Part shown: positions 55,844-64,000 of the stretch, piece by piece
How the letters are laid out: each line of letters starts with the position of its first letter
Numbering within the stretch: the first letter of the stretch is position 1
Source: Herbaspirillum frisingense GSF30
GTDB lineage: Bacteria > Pseudomonadota > Gammaproteobacteria > Burkholderiales > Burkholderiaceae_D
DNA: 64,000 bases
Direction: 5' to 3'
Assembly: GCF_000300975.2 (NCBI RefSeq)
Contig: NZ_AEEC02000011.1
Coordinates: forward strand, 1-64,000
Position numbers and translations under genes: made by a program
Notes under the pieces: model-generated
Database searches by the model: none
Seen by the model: the letters and a program-made list of their open reading frames with translations, nothing else
Told to the model about the DNA's origin: nothing

Positions 55844-57100
55844 TTACATGTTTTCGATCATGGCTTCGCCGAAGCCGGAGCACGAAACCTGGGTCGCGCC
55901 TTCCAGCAGACGGGCGAAATCATAGGTCACGCGCTTGGCAGAGACCGACTTCTGCATCGCGGTCACGATCAGTTCGGCCGCTTCGATCCAGCCCATGTGG
56001 CGCAGCATCATTTCTGCCGAGAGAATGCTGGAGCCGGGGTTCACATAGTCCTTGCCGGCGTACTTGGGCGCGGTCCCGTGAGTGGCTTCAAACACGGCCA
56101 CGGAGTCGGACATGTTGGCACCCGGCGCGATGCCGATGCCGCCGACCTGGGCCGCCACGGCGTCGGAGATGTAGTCGCCGTTCAGGTTCATGGTGGCAAT
56201 GACGCTGTATTCCGCCGGGCGCATCAGCACCTGCTGGAAGAAGGCATCGGTGATCGCATCCTTGATCACGATCTGGCGACCGGTCTTGGGATTCTTCAGG
56301 CGCATCCACGGGCCATCGTCGATCAGCTCGGCACCGAATTCGCGGCCCGCCAGGGCATAGCCCCAGTCACGGAAGGCACCTTCGGTGTACTTCATGATAT
56401 TGCCCTTGTGGACGAGGGTGACCGAGGGCTTGTCGTGATCGATGGCGTACTGGATCGCCTTGCGTACCAGGCGCTCGGTACCTTCGCGCGAGACCGGCTT
56501 GATGCCCAGTGCAGAGGTCTCCGGGAAGCGCAGCTTCTTGACACCCATCTCGCGGGTCAGCAGTTCGATCAGTTTCTTCACTTCCGGCGTGCCTGCCTGC
56601 CATTCGATGCCGGCGTAGATGTCCTCGGAGTTCTCGCGGAAGATCACCATGTCGGTCTTCTCCGGCTCGCGCAGCGGTGAAGGCACGCCCTTGAAGTAAC
56701 GCACCGGCCGCAGGCAGACATACAGGTCCAGCTGCTGGCGCATGGTCACGTTGAGCGAGCGGATACCGCCGCCGACCGGCGTGGACAGGGGCCCCTTGAT
56801 CGAGACCAGGTATTCCTTGAGCACGTCCAGGGTTTCATCCGGCAGCCAGACATCGGGACCATACAGCCGGGTCGACTTTTCGCCGGCGTAGATTTCCATC
56901 CAGTGGATCTTGCGCGCGCCACCGTAGGCCTTTTCCACGGCGGCATCGACCACCTTGAGCATCACCGGCGTGACATCCACGCCCACGCCATCGCCCATGA
57001 TGAAGGGGATGATGGGGTTGTTGGGGACATTGAGGGTGTCATCGGCGTTGGCGGTGATCTTGCGCCCTTCAGCAGGCACTTGGATATGTTGGTACGACAT
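55844..57100 (-). CDS. icd: NADP-dependent isocitrate dehydrogenase
   Basis: TCA-cycle enzyme that oxidatively decarboxylates isocitrate to 2-oxoglutarate. The 418-residue protein is the E. coli-type homodimeric enzyme, with the phosphorylatable-Ser region [13 protein letters not shown], the [15 protein letters not shown] loop and metal-binding [11 protein letters not shown]-like segment ([17 protein letters not shown]). GGAG precedes the ATG. A 12-bp palindrome lies in the gap to the divergent pseudouridine synthase gene. Confidence 0.97.
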   Translation of the reverse strand: MSYQHIQVPAEGRKITANADDTLNVPNNPIIPFIMGDGVGVDVTPVMLKVVDAAVEKAYGGARKIHWMEIYAGEKSTRLYGPDVWLPDETLDVLKEYLVSIKGPLSTPVGGGIRSLNVTMRQQLDLYVCLRPVRYFKGVPSPLREPEKTDMVIFRENSEDIYAGIEWQAGTPEVKKLIELLTREMGVKKLRFPETSALGIKPVSREGTERLVRKAIQYAIDHDKPSVTLVHKGNIMKYTEGAFRDWGYALAGREFGAELIDDGPWMRLKNPKTGRQIVIKDAITDAFFQQVLMRPAEYSVIATMNLNGDYISDAVAAQVGGIGIAPGANMSDSVAVFEATHGTAPKYAGKDYVNPGSSILSAEMMLRHMGWIEAAELIVTAMQKSVSAKRVTYDFARLLEGATQVSCSGFGEAMIENM

Positions 57101-57269
57101 CGTGGTCTCCGACGGTTGAGGCGGTGGCGATAGAAGGGATAGAAGGCATCAGCGACAATCTGGACCAGGCGACCAGCAGGTCGCCATTGCCTGGATTGTC
57201 ATACAAGCGGGGAATTTTAAGAGATTTCCACGGTTTGAGTCGGGGAAATTCCGGAATGCACGCACAAAG

Positions 57270-57281
57270 TCTTATATAAGA
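57270..57281. promoter_or_regulatory. perfect palindrome TCTTATATAAGA upstream of icd
   Basis: Twelve-bp perfect inverted repeat, 169 bp upstream of icd and 68 bp upstream of the RluE-like gene. It overlaps TATAAG-type sequence that could be an icd -10 box. No regulator can be named from sequence. Confidence 0.45.
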
Positions 57282-57349
57282 TATAGGACATCCGTGGTCG
57301 ATTATGCATCAGGATTTTACGGAATGCCATGTTTTTGCGACACTAGCGC

Positions 57350-57916
57350 ATGCCTCTGATCTTATTCAACAAACCTTTCCAGGTGATGAGCCAGTTCTCG
57401 GCCCACCCCGAACGCCAGACCCTGGCCGACTACGTCGATATTCCCAATGTCTATCCAGCCGGCCGGCTGGACGCCGACAGCGAGGGCCTGCTCCTGCTCA
57501 CCGACGACGGCAAGCTGCAACATGCCATTGCCCATCCCCGGCGCAAGCAGCCCAAGACCTATCTGGCCCAGGTGGAAGGCCAGGCCAGCCCGGAGGCGCT
57601 GCAACGCTTGAGCAACCCGCTGGACCTGGGCGATTTCGTGACCCAGCAAAGCCAGGCCCGGCTGATCCAGGAACCGCCCTGGCTGTGGCCGCGCACACCA
57701 CCGATCCGCCAGCGCCAGAACCAGCCGACCAGCTGGATCGCGCTGACCATCAGCGAAGGCAAGAACCGCCAGGTGCGCCGGATGACGGCTGCCGTCGGCT
57801 TGCCGACGCTGCGCCTGGTGCGCATCGCGATCGGGCCGTTCTCGCTGGCAAGCCATCCTCTGATGCCCGGCGAATGGCGCGAGGTCGATCCGGCAGCACT
57901 GGACGCCCCATCCTGA
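57350..57916 (+). CDS. rluE: 23S rRNA pseudouridine synthase, RluE-like
   Basis: RsuA/RluB/E/F-family enzyme converting a uridine of 23S rRNA (U2457 in E. coli) to pseudouridine. The 188-residue protein lacks the S4 domain, as RluE does. It has FNKPFQVMSQFS, the catalytic Asp in PAGRLDADSEGLLLLT, and ISEGKNRQVRRMTAAVGLPTLRLVR. It is divergent from icd. The precise target is inferred from the closest family member. Confidence 0.88.
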   Translation: MPLILFNKPFQVMSQFSAHPERQTLADYVDIPNVYPAGRLDADSEGLLLLTDDGKLQHAIAHPRRKQPKTYLAQVEGQASPEALQRLSNPLDLGDFVTQQSQARLIQEPPWLWPRTPPIRQRQNQPTSWIALTISEGKNRQVRRMTAAVGLPTLRLVRIAIGPFSLASHPLMPGEWREVDPAALDAPS

Positions 57917-58048
57917 ACAGGCCAGGCCCCAAAATACTAGTCACTCTAACAACATTTTATTGTGGCAGAGTGCATGATTCTTCATCAATCCCCGTAAAAA
58001 AGATCAAAATCAGTGTCAACCTTCATCCGCGCCCGCCGTTATTGGCAT

Positions 58049-58064
58049 TGATTCGCACGAATCA
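58049..58064. promoter_or_regulatory. inverted repeat upstream of the Lys/Ala-rich peptide gene
   Basis: TGATTCG-CA-CGAATCA, 45 bp before the start codon, in position for an operator. Confidence 0.4.
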
Positions 58065-58108
58065 TCGTTTGCCTCACATCCCTAACATGTTGAATTGAAG
58101 GACGCAAA

Positions 58109-58279
58109 ATGAAAAAATTGATCGCCGCTCTGATCGCTGGTCTGTTCGCCACTGCTGCTTTCGCACAAGCTCCGGCCGCTCCGGAAGCGCCGAAGGCTGA
58201 AGCCGCTGCTCCGAAGGCTAAGAAGGCCAAGAAGGCCAAAAAGGCCAAGAAGGCAAAGAAGGCAGCTGAAGCTAAGTAA
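58109..58279 (+). CDS. small secreted Lys/Ala-rich peptide, 56 aa
   Basis: Not assigned to a named family. AAGGA precedes the ATG. A clean Sec signal (MKKLIAALIAGLFATAAFA, cut before QAP) is followed by an Ala/Pro/Glu segment and then five tandem KAK/KKA units (AKKAKKAKKAKKAKK) and AAEAK. The mature peptide is strongly basic. Composition recalls the acid-shock protein Asr, though without sequence identity that would prove it. The gene has its own inverted repeat upstream and a strong terminator, both signs of a real, separately regulated gene. Confidence 0.75.
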   Translation: MKKLIAALIAGLFATAAFAQAPAAPEAPKAEAAAPKAKKAKKAKKAKKAKKAAEAK

Positions 58280-58296
58280 TTAGCGTCCGCATCAAG

Positions 58297-58324
58297 AAAA
58301 GGCAGGCTGGTCCTGCCTTTTTTC
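58297..58324 (+). terminator. terminator of the Lys/Ala-rich peptide gene
   Basis: AAAGGCAGG-CTGGT-CCTGCCTTTTTTT. Confidence 0.92.
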
Positions 58325-58432
58325 ATGCCCGCACGCTTTTGCCGGCTGGCTGCTCATCCACTGTCGCACCCGGCCCGGCACCTGCTATGCTGCCTGCTCT
58401 TCGTCCGACCTGATCCACGATAGATATTGAAC

Positions 58433-58906
58433 ATGCGCCAATCTTCACTTTTCCGCCCCACCCTTTCGCGCCTCGCCGCCGCTGCCGTACTGGCCATCGG
58501 CTGCCTCGCCAGTACCGCTGCCAGCGCCCAGACGCCGGTCCGCAAGTTCCCCACCACTCAGCTCAACATCGGCATCCACCTGATCAAGGCCGAAGTGGCC
58601 CAGTCCGAAGCCGAGCGCGAGCAAGGCCTGATGTTCCGCGACAAGATGGGGGACAACGAAGGCATGCTGTTCCTGTTCGGTCAGCCGGCAGGAGTCTGCA
58701 TGTGGATGAAAAATACGCTGATTCCCCTATCGGTGGCCTTCATGGATGAAAAAGGCGTCATCATCAACATCGAGGAAATGAAGGAACAGACCCTGGATTC
58801 GCATTGTGCGAAACGCGCAGCGGTCTATGCGCTGGAGATGAACAAGGGCTGGTTCAAGCAAAAGAACATCAAGCCCGGCACCAAGATCGAAGGCCTGCCC
58901 CAGTAA
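58433..58906 (+). CDS. DUF192 family exported protein
   Basis: 157-residue protein of unknown biochemical role. A signal peptide (residues ~1-29, ending ASTAASAQ) precedes a compact DUF192 domain: EVAQSEAEREQGLMFRD, MLFLFGQPAGVCMWMKNT, LIPLSVAFMD, and the late CAKRAAVYALEMNKGWF. ATG at 58433 was chosen over a TTG two codons upstream. It stands alone, ending before a shared terminator. Confidence 0.88.
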   Translation: MRQSSLFRPTLSRLAAAAVLAIGCLASTAASAQTPVRKFPTTQLNIGIHLIKAEVAQSEAEREQGLMFRDKMGDNEGMLFLFGQPAGVCMWMKNTLIPLSVAFMDEKGVIINIEEMKEQTLDSHCAKRAAVYALEMNKGWFKQKNIKPGTKIEGLPQ

Positions 58907-59010
58907 GCAAGGTGGTCAGCAGGAGCGGCAGGCGGGTGGCCTGCCGTGCCGGCGACCACAACCGGCTGGAACAAGTCGCGGCAAACGGGTAAAACACGGG
59001 CGACAAACGC

Positions 59011-59040
59011 AAAAAACCGCTTGCAAGCAAGCGGTTTTCT
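59011..59040. terminator. bidirectional terminator between DUF192 gene and rpsT
   Basis: AAAACCGCTTGC-AA-GCAAGCGGTTTT, flanked by A and T runs. Confidence 0.9.
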
Positions 59041-59093
59041 TGCACTGCAGTCTGAAGCGGGTGAACCGCGCTTCAGCTCAAGCCAAGCAGCAA

Positions 59094-59360
59094 TTAAGCA
59101 GCCAGGGCCTTCAGGGCAGCAGCCAGACGGCTCTTGTGGCGAGCAGCCTTGTTCTTGTGGATGATCTTCTTGTCGGCGATGCTGTCGATGGTCGACACGG
59201 AAGATTGGAACACGGAGGTTGCTGCAGCCTTGTCGCCGGCGGCGATGGCCTTGCGAACTGCCTTGATTGCGGTGCGCAGGGTCGAGCGCTGGCTCGAGTT
59301 GTGAGCGTTTTGCTTGACTGCTTGACGAGCACGCTTACGTGCCTGTGCGGTATTTGCCAT
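59094..59360 (-). CDS. rpsT: 30S ribosomal protein S20
   Basis: Binds the 5' domain and helix 44 of 16S rRNA early in 30S assembly. Read from the ATG at 59360 (AGGA upstream), the 88-residue protein has the expected [13 protein letters not shown] start and the basic helix end [17 protein letters not shown]. It is divergent from murJ and has its own consensus-like promoter. Confidence 0.97.
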   Translation of the reverse strand: MANTAQARKRARQAVKQNAHNSSQRSTLRTAIKAVRKAIAAGDKAAATSVFQSSVSTIDSIADKKIIHKNKAARHKSRLAAALKALAA

Positions 59361-59437
59361 GAAAATTATCCTAAATCGAGAGTCGTTTGCGCCGCAAACC
59401 CCGAGGACTCGCGATGCCAAATTCTGTAAAGCATCGG

Positions 59438-59466
59438 ATTATAACCAGATTCACTCGACAAGGCAA
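59438..59466 (-). promoter_or_regulatory. rpsT promoter
   Basis: On the minus strand, TTGCCT (59461-59466), 17 nt, TATAAT (59438-59443), giving a leader of about 70 nt. The rest of the 341-bp gap to murJ (59361-59701) shows no gene. Confidence 0.7.
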
Positions 59467-59687
59467 TCAACTTGTCCTCTTCTGTCGCTGAACTGCCGTA
59501 AACAGCCCTGCATCGGCCAGCATGCAGGTTCAGCGACGGCCGGATTGCCACAAAGAAATTGTCATCCAGCATCGAACCTGCCATCCACCCGGCGACTCTA
59601 CCTCCACCCGCTGCGCATCGCCGATCCAGACCCGCAGACGCACCGGAACCAGGGCCGCGATTGCGGCCGCCGCCGCAAGGCCCCCGC

Positions 59688-59693
59688 TATAAT
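59688..59693 (+). promoter_or_regulatory. murJ -10 box, possible leaderless start
   Basis: Perfect TATAAT ending 8 nt before the murJ ATG, with no Shine-Dalgarno sequence between. No clear -35 hexamer at 17 nt. Confidence 0.45.
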
Positions 59694-59701
59694 GCCGCTC
59701 C

Positions 59702-61255
59702 ATGAACTTGCATAAAACGCTAGCCGCCATTTCCGGCATGACGATGCTCTCGCGCATCACCGGACTGGTCCGGGAAATCCTGTTTGCCCGTGCCTTCGGC
59801 GCCTCCGCCTACACCGACGCCTTCAACATCGCCTTCCGCATTCCCAACCTGCTGCGCCGGCTGTTCGCCGAAGGCGCGTTCTCGCAGGCCTTCGTACCGA
59901 TCCTGGCCGAATACAAGAACCGCCGCGGCATCGAAGAAACCAGGCACCTGATCGACCACGTCGCCACCGCCCTGATGTGGGTGATGCTCATCACCTGCGT
60001 GGCCGGCATCGTGGCCACTCCCTTCGTGGTCTATTTCATCGCCACCGGTCTGCAATACAACCCGGACGCCTTCCACGCCTCGGTGCTGATGACCCGCATC
60101 ATGTTTCCCTACATCGGCTTCATGGCCTTCGTGGCGCTGGCCGGGGGCATCCTCAACACCTGGAAGGAATTCAAGATCCCGGCCGTGACCTCGGTGCTGC
60201 TCAACGTGGCCTTCATCGTGGCCTCGCTGTTCGTGGCGCCCTTCATGGAGCAGCCCATCTACGCCATGGCCTTCGCCGTGCTGGTGGGCGGCGTGCTGCA
60301 GGTGGCCATCCAGGTGCCGGCACTGGTGAAGATCGGCATGCTGCCGCGCCTGTACTGGAATCCCATGCTCGGGTTGCGCGACGAGGGCGTCAAACGGGTG
60401 TTGAAGAAGATGGGGCCAGCCGTCTTTGCCGTCTCGGCCGCGCAGATCAGCCTGATGATCAATACCAACATCGCCTCGCGCCTGGAGCACGGCAGCGTCT
60501 CCTGGTTGACCTATGCCGACCGCCTGATGGAATTTCCCACCGCCCTGCTGGGCGTCGCCCTGGGGACCATCCTGCTGCCCAGCCTGTCCAACGCCCACGC
60601 CGCGCAGGACATGGAGGAATACTCGGCCCTGCTGGACTGGGGCCTGCGGCTGACCTTCATGCTGGCCATGCCGGCCGCGGTAGGACTGGCCACGCTCTCC
60701 GAACCGCTGACCGCTACCCTGTTCCACTACGGCCGTTTCGACGCACTTTCCGTCACCATGGTCGGCCACGCACTGGTGGCCTATGGCGTGGGCCTGATCG
60801 GCCTGATCCTGGTCAAGATCCTGGCGCCGGGCTTCTATGCCAAGCAGGATATCCGCACCCCGGTGATCATCGCCGTGGGCGTGCTCATTGCCACCCAGGC
60901 CATGAACAGCCTGTTCGTCCCGATCTTCGCCCATGCCGGTCTGGCGCTGTCGATCGGGCTGGGCGCCTGTCTCAACGCGCTGTGCCTGTTCATCGGCCTG
61001 CGCCGGCGCCAGATCTACGTGCCGCGACCGGGCTGGGGCCTGTTCCTGGTGCGTCTGTGCGCGGCCTTGCTGGTGATGGCCGGAGTGGCCTTGTGGATCG
61101 CCGGCCACTTCGACTGGGTCGCCCTGCGCGCCCATCCGCTGCTGCGCATCGGCGCGTTGATGCTGGTACTGGTGGTCTGTGCAGCTGCCTACTTCGGCCC
61201 CCTGTTTGCGATGGGTTTCCGGCTGCGCGAATTCAAGCGGATCGCGCGCCGCTGA
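59702..61255 (+). CDS. murJ: lipid II flippase MurJ
   Basis: Inner-membrane MOP-superfamily protein that flips lipid II outward for peptidoglycan synthesis. The 517-residue protein has about 14 hydrophobic spans, the conserved MLSRITGLVREILFARAFG start, NLLRRLFAEGAFSQAFVP with functional Arg residues, and RLMEFPTALLGVALGTILLP. The ATG was kept because family similarity begins within a few codons. The gene starts right after a TATAAT box. Confidence 0.95.
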   Translation: MNLHKTLAAISGMTMLSRITGLVREILFARAFGASAYTDAFNIAFRIPNLLRRLFAEGAFSQAFVPILAEYKNRRGIEETRHLIDHVATALMWVMLITCVAGIVATPFVVYFIATGLQYNPDAFHASVLMTRIMFPYIGFMAFVALAGGILNTWKEFKIPAVTSVLLNVAFIVASLFVAPFMEQPIYAMAFAVLVGGVLQVAIQVPALVKIGMLPRLYWNPMLGLRDEGVKRVLKKMGPAVFAVSAAQISLMINTNIASRLEHGSVSWLTYADRLMEFPTALLGVALGTILLPSLSNAHAAQDMEEYSALLDWGLRLTFMLAMPAAVGLATLSEPLTATLFHYGRFDALSVTMVGHALVAYGVGLIGLILVKILAPGFYAKQDIRTPVIIAVGVLIATQAMNSLFVPIFAHAGLALSIGLGACLNALCLFIGLRRRQIYVPRPGWGLFLVRLCAALLVMAGVALWIAGHFDWVALRAHPLLRIGALMLVLVVCAAAYFGPLFAMGFRLREFKRIARR

Positions 61256-61365
61256 GCCGCTAAACCAGCCTTCCTGTCGCTTCAGCAAAAGAAAACGGTG
61301 GAGTGAAACAACAAATTTCACTCCCCTCCAGGCAGACCTGACGCAGCGCGCAATATTTTGATAGC

Positions 61366-62223
61366 ATGGGTGTCATGACGCTCACCTCCCTCGACTATTT
61401 TGCTTCGCTGGTGCGCCAGGACGATTCGATTCCCTTGTTCGAATCCGCCCTGACGTTGGGACAGGATTTCTATCCCGAAATGGATTTCGCTGAAGAGGAA
61501 ATGGCGCTCGACACCCTGGCGCTCAAGCTCAGGCAGCGACTCCCTCCGGATGCGTCGCAAATCCAGAAGTTGCGCATGCTGAACCAGTTCTTCTTCCAGG
61601 AAATGGCCTTCGCCGGCAACGTCAACAATTACTATGACCCCGACAACAGCTACATCCACCGGGTGATCTCGACCCGGCGCGGCATCCCGATCTCGCTGGC
61701 GGTGGTCTATATCGAACTGGCCCAGCAGATCGGGCTGGACATGAAGGGGGTTTCATTCCCTGGCCACTTCCTGATGAAGTTATCGGTACAGTCGGGTGAA
61801 ATCGTGCTGGACCCCATGAACGGTTCCAGCCTGTCGCGGGAAGAACTGGAAGAGCGTCTGGAGCCCTTCCTGGCCCATCAGCCGGAAGAAGAGTTCGGCG
61901 ACGAGCTGCCCCTGGCGGCCTATCTGCGGGCGGCTCATCCACGCGAAATCCTGGCGCGCATGCTGCGCAACCTGAAAGCCATCTTCATGGAAAGCCAGCG
62001 CTGGCAACAGGTGCTGGACGTGCAGGAACGCCTGGTGATCCTGCTGCCCGAAGAAGTCACCGAAAAGCGCGACCGCGGACTGGCCTTCGCCAACCTGGGC
62101 ATGGCCCAGGCCGCGCTGGAAGATCTGGAAGCCTACCTGGCCCTGCGCCCCTATGCCGAGGACGCGCCCAATCTGCGCGAGATGCTGCCCGACCTGCGCG
62201 AAGCCTTGCGCAAGCCGAACTGA
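61366..62223 (+). CDS. SirB1-type transglutaminase-like/TPR protein
   Basis: 285-residue protein of the SirB1 family (transglutaminase-like fold plus tetratricopeptide repeat), function not established. The first ~180 residues have the family block FFQEMAFAGNVNNYYDPDNS, RRGIPISLAVVYIELA and VSFPGHFLMKL. The rest has TPR-like helices (ALEDLEAYLALRPYAEDAP). A second in-frame ATG (61375) is possible. It follows murJ by 110 bp on the same strand. Confidence 0.85.
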   Translation: MGVMTLTSLDYFASLVRQDDSIPLFESALTLGQDFYPEMDFAEEEMALDTLALKLRQRLPPDASQIQKLRMLNQFFFQEMAFAGNVNNYYDPDNSYIHRVISTRRGIPISLAVVYIELAQQIGLDMKGVSFPGHFLMKLSVQSGEIVLDPMNGSSLSREELEERLEPFLAHQPEEEFGDELPLAAYLRAAHPREILARMLRNLKAIFMESQRWQQVLDVQERLVILLPEEVTEKRDRGLAFANLGMAQAALEDLEAYLALRPYAEDAPNLREMLPDLREALRKPN

Positions 62224-62247
62224 GCGGCCTGCGCAGGCTGAGGGCGC

Positions 62248-64000
62248 TTACTTCTTGCCTTCGATCTCTTCCCAGCGTTCCAGGCTGACCAGCAGTTCTT
62301 CGTCGATCTCGGCGAAACGCTGATTCAGCTTGACGGCGTCATCGGCACTCTTCTTGTAGAGGTCGGGGTCGGCCAGCTTCTCGGAAATCTGCTTCTGCTC
62401 CGCTTCCAGAGCGGCGATGCGCTTGGGCAGCTCTTCCAGCTCACGCTGCTCCTTGTAGCTCAGCTTCTTCTTGGCCGCGGGCGCAGCCACCGGTGCCGCC
62501 ATGGTCGATTCGGCCTTGACCTCGCCACTGTCGGTGGCCTTGTCGGCCGCCTTGCCGCCAGCCTTGGAGGCCGCCTGCGTGGTCGGACGCTGACGCTCCC
62601 AGTCGGAATAGCCACCCACGTATTCACGCCAGACGCCATTGCCCTCGGCGGCGATCACCTGGGTCACGACGTTGTCCAGGAACATGCGGTCGTGGCTGAC
62701 CAGGAACACCGTCCCCGGATATTCTTCCAGCAGTTCTTCCAGCAGTTCCAGGGTATCGATGTCGAGGTCGTTGGTCGGTTCGTCCAGCACCAGCACGTTG
62801 GCCGGCTTGGCGAACAGGCGCGCCAGCAGCAGGCGGTTGCGTTCACCGCCGGAGAGCGTGCGCACCGGCGAGCGGGCGCGTTCCGGCGCGAACAGGAAGT
62901 CCGACAGATAGGTCATCACGTGCTTGCGCTGGCCGTTGACCTCGACCCAGTCGCTGCCCGGGGCAATCGTGTCAGCCAGCGTGGTTTCTTCATTCAGTTG
63001 CGCGCGCATCTGATCGAAATAGGCGACCTGCATCTTGGTCCCCTGCTTGACGGTGCCGCTGTCAGGCGCTTCCTCGCCCAGGATCAACTTGAGCAGCGTG
63101 GTCTTGCCGGCGCCGTTCTGGCCGATCAGGCCGACCTTGTCGCCACGCATGAGGATGGTGCTGAAATCGCGCACGATGGTCTTGGGACCGTAGGCCTTGT
63201 TGACGTTTTCCAGTTCCGCCACGATCTTGCCTGAACGTTCGCCGGTGCCCACTTCCAGCTTGACCTGCCCCTGCCGGTCGCGCCGCTCGCTGCGCTGCAC
63301 GCGCAGCGCTTCCAGTCGTCGCACACGGCCTTCGTCGCGGGTACGGCGGGCCTGCACGCCCTTGCGGATCCAGACCTCTTCCTGGGCCAGGAACTTGTCG
63401 AACTTGGCGTTTTCCACCTCCTCGTTGGCCAGCAGCTCGGCCTTGCGCCCCTGGTAGGTGCTGAAGTTGCCGGGGAAGGACAGGATCTTGCCGCGATCCA
63501 GTTCGATGATGCGGGTCGAGACGTTGTCCAGGAAACTACGGTCGTGGGTGATGAAGAGGATGCTGCCCTTGAAGTCGCGCAACAGGCCTTCCAGCCACAG
63601 GATGGAGCCGAAGTCCAGGTGGTTGGTCGGCTCGTCCAGCAGCAGCACGTCGGGATTGCCCACCAGGCCGCAGGCCAGGGCCACGCGTTTCTTCATGCCG
63701 CCGGAGAGTTCGCCGATGCGTGCTTCGCGGTTCAGGTTCAGCTTGTCCAGCGTGGTCTCGACCTTGTTGCCGATGGACCAGGCGTCAGCCGCATCCAGCA
63801 CGGTCTGGATCTGGTGCATACGCTCCAGCAGGGCATCGTCGTTGTCGCCGCCGAACTGGCCGGTGATGGCTTCATATTCGGCCAGCAGGGCCGGCAGCTC
63901 GCCCAGGCCAGAGGCCACGGCATCGAACACCGTCATCTCTTCCGGGAAATGCGGCTCCTGGTCGACATAGGCGATCTTCAGGTTCTGCTGCATCACCAGC
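62248..64000 (-). CDS. uup: ABC-F ATPase, Uup type, 5' end outside window
   Basis: Soluble ABC-F protein acting on ribosomes or branched DNA intermediates, with no membrane domain. The start lies beyond the right edge, so the first Walker A is missing. Visible parts are the first signature LSGGMKKRVALACGL with Walker B VLLLDEPTNHLD, a linker rich in Arg/Glu (ABC-F arm and linker), the second Walker A GQNGAGKTT, signature LSGGERNRLLLARLF and Walker B VLVLDEPTNDLD. The C-terminal ~100 residues form a charged coiled coil (EELPKRIAALEAEQKQISEK), as in Uup, which favours Uup over EttA. Confidence 0.88.
   Translation of the reverse strand, partial: LVMQQNLKIAYVDQEPHFPEEMTVFDAVASGLGELPALLAEYEAITGQFGGDNDDALLERMHQIQTVLDAADAWSIGNKVETTLDKLNLNREARIGELSGGMKKRVALACGLVGNPDVLLLDEPTNHLDFGSILWLEGLLRDFKGSILFITHDRSFLDNVSTRIIELDRGKILSFPGNFSTYQGRKAELLANEEVENAKFDKFLAQEEVWIRKGVQARRTRDEGRVRRLEALRVQRSERRDRQGQVKLEVGTGERSGKIVAELENVNKAYGPKTIVRDFSTILMRGDKVGLIGQNGAGKTTLLKLILGEEAPDSGTVKQGTKMQVAYFDQMRAQLNEETTLADTIAPGSDWVEVNGQRKHVMTYLSDFLFAPERARSPVRTLSGGERNRLLLARLFAKPANVLVLDEPTNDLDIDTLELLEELLEEYPGTVFLVSHDRMFLDNVVTQVIAAEGNGVWREYVGGYSDWERQRPTTQAASKAGGKAADKATDSGEVKAESTMAAPVAAPAAKKKLSYKEQRELEELPKRIAALEAEQKQISEKLADPDLYKKSADDAVKLNQRFAEIDEELLVSLERWEEIEGKK

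Noticed and set aside
57300-57310. GATTATGCATC, a half-site like that of the 49957-49977 operator, upstream of the RluE-like gene
   Set aside because: Only one half is present and there is no functional link, so a chance match is likely.

Overview
The window looks like a chromosomal stretch of a high-GC betaproteobacterium of the Oxalobacteraceae, most likely Herbaspirillum. This is inferred from the housekeeping gene order (ribF-ileS-lspA-coaBC...dut, clpS-clpA next to cspA and icd), the protein sequences, and a biuret/triuret-type hydrolase pair of a kind described from Herbaspirillum. No rRNA or tRNA gene, CRISPR array or prophage was seen. One non-coding transposon-like element is present.

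Layout. Positions 1-5.2 kb: the end of a DipZ-type thiol-redox membrane protein, a small secreted peptide, a zeta-class GST and a Fur-boxed TonB siderophore receptor. 5.2-7.9 kb: arginine synthesis (argF, argG) and the nucleoside phosphorylase ppnP. 7.9-13.6 kb: murB, yajQ, aroG with an aromatic-rich leader peptide and attenuator, tldD and a nitrilase-family amidase. 13.7-21.7 kb: yhdP and glnE diverging, then a lipoprotein. 21.9-26.6 kb: a tkt-GNAT-gapA unit and rsmE.

26.8-39.0 kb is a 12-kb accessory nitrogen-scavenging cluster on one strand. It holds allophanate hydrolase, a NitT/TauT-type ABC transporter, a BMP-type ABC transporter, two isochorismatase-fold hydrolases (one biuret hydrolase-like, one possibly triuret hydrolase), an AtzH homologue and a GntR/FCD regulator. 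It starts with a near-consensus sigma-54 promoter and a long palindrome. The likely flow is uptake of biuret or triuret, hydrolysis to allophanate, then release of ammonia and CO2.

39.2-45.1 kb: ribF, ileS, lspA and coaBC. 45.1-49.9 kb: a second accessory operon (ABC ATPase, permease, binding protein, amidase, GntR) read on the minus strand, with a perfect palindromic operator upstream. It separates coaBC from dut. 50.3-57.1 kb: dut, a 272-bp element with terminal inverted repeats and nested hairpins, a lipoprotein with a degenerate M48 site, clpA/clpS, a cold-shock gene and icd. 57.3-64 kb: an RluE-like pseudouridine synthase, a Lys/Ala-rich secreted peptide, a DUF192 protein, rpsT, murJ, a SirB1-type protein and the 3' part of an Uup-type ABC-F gene.

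The strongest new observation is the aroG leader (10808-11003). A short frame with alternating Tyr and Phe codons ends just before a terminator, and a competing pairing is visible: a classical ribosome-dependent attenuator on the entry enzyme of aromatic amino acid synthesis.
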